Part shown: positions 5,058 through 7,311 of the stretch, one piece after another | How the letters are laid out: each line of letters begins with the position of its first letter | Position numbering within the stretch: position 1 is the stretch's first letter | DNA from: RGIG3528 sp045629005 | GTDB lineage: Bacteria; Bacillota; Clostridia; Lachnospirales; Lachnospiraceae | Reading direction: 5' to 3' | NCBI GenBank assembly: GCA_045629005.1 | Contig: JAZQQJ010000073.1 | Span: 1-7,311, forward strand | DNA length: 7,311 nt | Notes under the pieces: model-generated | What the model was told of the DNA's origin: nothing | What the model saw: the letters and a program-made list of their open reading frames with translations, nothing else | Databases searched by the model: none | Translations under genes and position numbers: made by a program

Positions 5058-6080
5058 TTAGTGTGTAACAAATAGTTCCACAATATTCTTTTCCGAGAGT
5101 CTTCCACTCTTAGCATCACACTCCAGCGTAACACCGTAATCGATTTTATAACGCAGTTCTTTAAGTGTAAAACGTCCTGCCTGCCCCATCAGTTTTGAAC
5201 ATACAAAGGGATGTGCTCCAAGTGCTGTCACGATGTCATTTTTAGTTGCTCCGGATGACATCAGTTCTTTTGTAACATAAAGCTGGGTGAAGTGCTTTAT
5301 AAGAGAATAGAACGTCTTAAAAACAGGTTCACGCATTCCGTTCAGCTCTTCATATACCTCAAGAGCTTTTTTTATCTGCCCGGCTGCCAGCGCATCTGTC
5401 ATATCAAAAATGGCGGCTGAAACTGCTTTTGTGCAAACAGCATTAATATCATCGTTTGTAACAGAATCCCGGTCATATGCATACAATGAAAGCTTTTGTA
5501 TTTCTGCAGCAAGAACTTCCATGTCTGTACCAACATAATCAACAAGATAGTCTGCTGTGGCACCCGAAACATTTTTCCCGTTTTTCTTAAGTTCGGAGCC
5601 TATCCAAAGGCGCATATCATTCTCCGACAGAGCCTTAATTTCAGTTTCATAGCCTGTTTCTTTGACAGCCTTAAAAAGCCTGCTTCTCTTGTCTACATCA
5701 TCCTCAACAAAAACAAGTACAGTCGAATCGGGCATCTGTTTAATATACTCGGTAAGCCTGTCTTTATCTGAACCGCCACCTTTACCCGAATCCTCATTTG
5801 TGTCTTCGCTTTCGCCACGTTTAGCTTTGAACAGACCACTTCTGTTTACAAGAACAAATCTTCTGTCAACAAAAAACGGCATCGTATCGCAAAGCTCAAT
5901 AAGTTCGTTGACACTTACCGAGTCACCCTGGAAAACAACGGAATTCATTGAGTCCGTGGGGTCGGTAACCGCATTGCGAAGCTTATCCGCATAAAGCTTT
6001 TTAAGATAGTTTTCCGCACCGTAAATGAGGTAAACTCTTTTGTATTCTCCTGTCTTAATATCCTGCTTAATGTTATTCAT
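5058..6080 (-). CDS. holA: DNA polymerase III subunit delta
   Basis: Delta is the clamp-loader subunit that opens the beta sliding clamp, working with DnaX and delta-prime. From the ATG at 6080 the protein has 340 residues, a normal length. Matching features are the N-terminal DIKTGEYKRVYLIYGAENYL (7-26), the MPFFVDRRFVLV strand (67-78), a central DYLVDYVGTDMEVLAAEIQK segment (177-196), and a C-terminal collar domain with FKTFYSLIKHFTQL, ALGAHPFV and a final Asp/Ala/Lys-Ser-Gly helix. As expected for delta, no Walker A motif is visible. Residues about 86-108 are a low-complexity insert rich in Glu, Asp, Gly and Ser. The frame stays open to a TTG at 6119 and has another ATG at 6095. I chose 6080 because family members begin at this point, though its Shine-Dalgarno (GGA) is weak. 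The tRNA-Ser promoter follows the stop. Confidence 0.93.
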   Translation of the reverse strand: MNNIKQDIKTGEYKRVYLIYGAENYLKKLYADKLRNAVTDPTDSMNSVVFQGDSVSVNELIELCDTMPFFVDRRFVLVNRSGLFKAKRGESEDTNEDSGKGGGSDKDRLTEYIKQMPDSTVLVFVEDDVDKRSRLFKAVKETGYETEIKALSENDMRLWIGSELKKNGKNVSGATADYLVDYVGTDMEVLAAEIQKLSLYAYDRDSVTNDDINAVCTKAVSAAIFDMTDALAAGQIKKALEVYEELNGMREPVFKTFYSLIKHFTQLYVTKELMSSGATKNDIVTALGAHPFVCSKLMGQAGRFTLKELRYKIDYGVTLECDAKSGRLSEKNIVELFVTH

Positions 6081-6127
6081 AATTCCAGATATCATTTTCC
6101 GGCTGTCACTGGAAAACAATAAAAATC

Positions 6128-6188
6128 AAAAAGGTATGATGGAATGCCCTTAAACCGCATGGCGATTTGTGAACATATCCATCATACC
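6128..6188 (-). terminator. Intrinsic terminator of the GGGtGRT operon
   Basis: On the minus strand GGTATGATGGA (6188-6178) pairs perfectly with TCCATCATACC (6143-6133) over 11 bp, and T5 follows (6132-6128), then a second T run at 6125-6121. The 34-nt loop holds an inner hairpin, AAATCGC-CAT-GCGGTTT, with one G-U pair. It begins 24 nt after the stop of the GGGtGRT gene and separates it from holA. Confidence 0.85.
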
Positions 6189-6211
6189 GCTTTAGTCTCT
6201 TATGTCAAGTA

Positions 6212-7231
6212 TTAGAACTTGCCTGCCTTAGCAGCCTCTTCGATTGATACAGCTGTTGAAACAGTCATACCTACCATCGGGTTGTTACCGGCGCCGATAA
6301 GACCCATCATCTCTACGTGAGCGGGAACTGAAGAAGAACCTGCAAACTGAGCGTCTGAGTGCATACGACCCATTGTATCTGTCATACCATAGGAAGCAGG
6401 ACCTGCTGCCATGTTATCGCGATGAAGTGTACGACCAGTGCCGCCGCCTGAAGCAACTGAGAAGTACTTCTTACCTGCTTCGATTCTTTCCTTCTTGTAT
6501 GTACCTGCAACGGGATGCTGGAAACGTGTAGGATTTGTTGAGTTACCGGTGATGGAAACGTCAACGTTCTCTTTCCACATGATAGCAACGCCTTCGCAAA
6601 CATCGTTAGCGCCGTAGCAGTTAACCTTTGCACGAGGTGAGTTAGCATCCTTGGAGTAGCACTTTCTTGAAACTTCCTTAACTGTATTTGTGTAAGGATC
6701 GTACTCTGTCTCAACAAATGTGAAACCATTGATACGTGCAATAATCTGAGCAGCATCCTTACCAAGACCATTAAGAATAACTCTAAGTGGAGTCTTACGA
6801 ACCTTATTAGCCTTTTCAGCAATACCAATAGCACCTTCAGCAGCTGCGAATGATTCGTGACCAGCTAAAAATGCGAAACATGCTGTTTCTTCTTCAAGTA
6901 ACATCTTACCAAGGTTACCATGTCCAAGACCAACCTTACGTGTATCTGCAACTGAACCTGGAATACAGAAAGCCTGAAGACCTTCACCGATTGCTGCTGC
7001 TGCATCTGCAGCCTTACGGCAGTTTTTCTTAATAGCAATAGCTGCACCTACAATATAAGCCCAGCAAGCATTTTCAAAACAAATTGGCTGAATACCCTTA
7101 ACCTGATCATATACGTTAAGTCCAGCATCCTTTGTAATCTTTTCTGCTTCTTCAAGAGAAGCGATTCCATAGCTCTTTAATACTGCTTCAATCTGAGCAA
7201 TACGTCTTTCATATGATTCAAATAAAGCCAT
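6212..7231 (-). CDS. GGGtGRT family protein, function unknown
   Basis: This 339-residue protein carries the motif that names the family, GGGTGRT at 262-268, inside SVASGGGTGRTLHRDN (258-273). The C-terminal part is rich in Gly, Ser and Met (GPASYGMTDTMGRMHSDAQ, 277-295; IGAGNNPMVGMTVSTA, 312-327). It has eight cysteines (51, 56, 71, 89, 118, 191, 205, 212). No signal peptide or membrane helix is evident, so it should be cytoplasmic. From memory, the family is well conserved in anaerobic Clostridia and is often encoded beside an iron-sulfur cluster scaffold-type protein; the biochemical role is not known to me. Start choice is firm: AAGGAGG (7240-7246) sits 8 nt before the ATG. It follows another gene by 23 bp in the same direction, so the two are very likely co-transcribed and end at the terminator at 6128-6188. 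Confidence 0.93.
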   Translation of the reverse strand: MALFESYERRIAQIEAVLKSYGIASLEEAEKITKDAGLNVYDQVKGIQPICFENACWAYIVGAAIAIKKNCRKAADAAAAIGEGLQAFCIPGSVADTRKVGLGHGNLGKMLLEEETACFAFLAGHESFAAAEGAIGIAEKANKVRKTPLRVILNGLGKDAAQIIARINGFTFVETEYDPYTNTVKEVSRKCYSKDANSPRAKVNCYGANDVCEGVAIMWKENVDVSITGNSTNPTRFQHPVAGTYKKERIEAGKKYFSVASGGGTGRTLHRDNMAAGPASYGMTDTMGRMHSDAQFAGSSSVPAHVEMMGLIGAGNNPMVGMTVSTAVSIEEAAKAGKF

Positions 7232-7254
7232 TTCTATTTCCTCCTTCTCTTCTC

Positions 7255-7311
7255 TTATAACTCTTTATCTGTTCTAGGATCGATGATCTTAACAGCATCA
7301 GCAACACGGCC
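7255..7311 (-). CDS. C-terminal end of an upstream operon gene, partial
   Basis: On the minus strand the last bases of the window read in frame as 18 codons, GRVADAVKIIDPRTDKEL, followed by TAA. The frame runs off the right edge, so only the C terminus is seen. The tight 23-bp gap and the strong ribosome binding site of the next gene indicate a shared operon. By gene-neighbourhood habit of the GGGtGRT family it may be the iron-sulfur cluster scaffold-like protein, but 18 residues cannot prove this. Confidence 0.7.
   Translation of the reverse strand, partial: GRVADAVKIIDPRTDKEL

Noticed and set aside
6382..6834. Open frames in other frames of the GGGtGRT gene
   Set aside because: They are shadows of a strongly supported gene, with no ribosome binding sites or recognisable products.

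Overview
The window looks like a chromosomal segment from a low-to-moderate GC anaerobic member of the Clostridia, probably a gut Oscillospiraceae/Lachnospiraceae-type bacterium. The main pointers are the GGGtGRT-family protein, a DUF5688-family protein, Firmicutes-style Shine-Dalgarno sequences and -35/-10 promoters with 17-bp spacers, and tandem AT-rich intergenic repeats. The species cannot be named from the sequence alone. I found no phage, IS or CRISPR features.

Layout. Positions 1-255 hold a 62-bp tandem repeat array that runs off the left edge. A good promoter (357-385) then drives an isolated tRNA-Arg(CCG) at 444-516. Directly behind it lies a second tandem array (520-748). It has an exact 66-bp period, and each copy carries an AT-rich hairpin with a 3-nt loop. 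This array forms the 5' flank of a putative lipoprotein gene (786-1808, +). The next two genes are on the minus strand: a short DUF5688-family gene (best start 2474) and, upstream of it, a sensor-less GGDEF-EAL cyclic-di-GMP protein (2676-3944). An intrinsic terminator for the GGDEF-EAL transcript overlaps a promoter for the DUF5688 gene, so these two are probably separate transcription units.

A divergent intergenic region (3945-4147) leads to a YhhN/TMEM86-family membrane protein (4148-4816, +). Immediately behind it is a perfect 35-bp inverted repeat flanked by an A tract and a T tract, a likely bidirectional terminator. It is shared with the convergent tRNA-Ser(CGA) gene (4906-4991, -), which has its own near-consensus promoter. 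Further right, all on the minus strand, are holA (DNA polymerase III delta subunit), an intrinsic terminator, the GGGtGRT-protein gene, and the last 18 codons of an upstream gene in the same operon.

The genes do not form one pathway. They are a housekeeping clamp-loader gene, two isolated tRNAs for G-ending codons, a second-messenger enzyme, a lipid-related membrane protein and several Clostridia-specific proteins of unknown role. The most unusual material is non-coding: the 66-bp hairpin array with compensatory base changes between copies, the 35-bp perfect hairpin, and the overlapping terminator and promoter.
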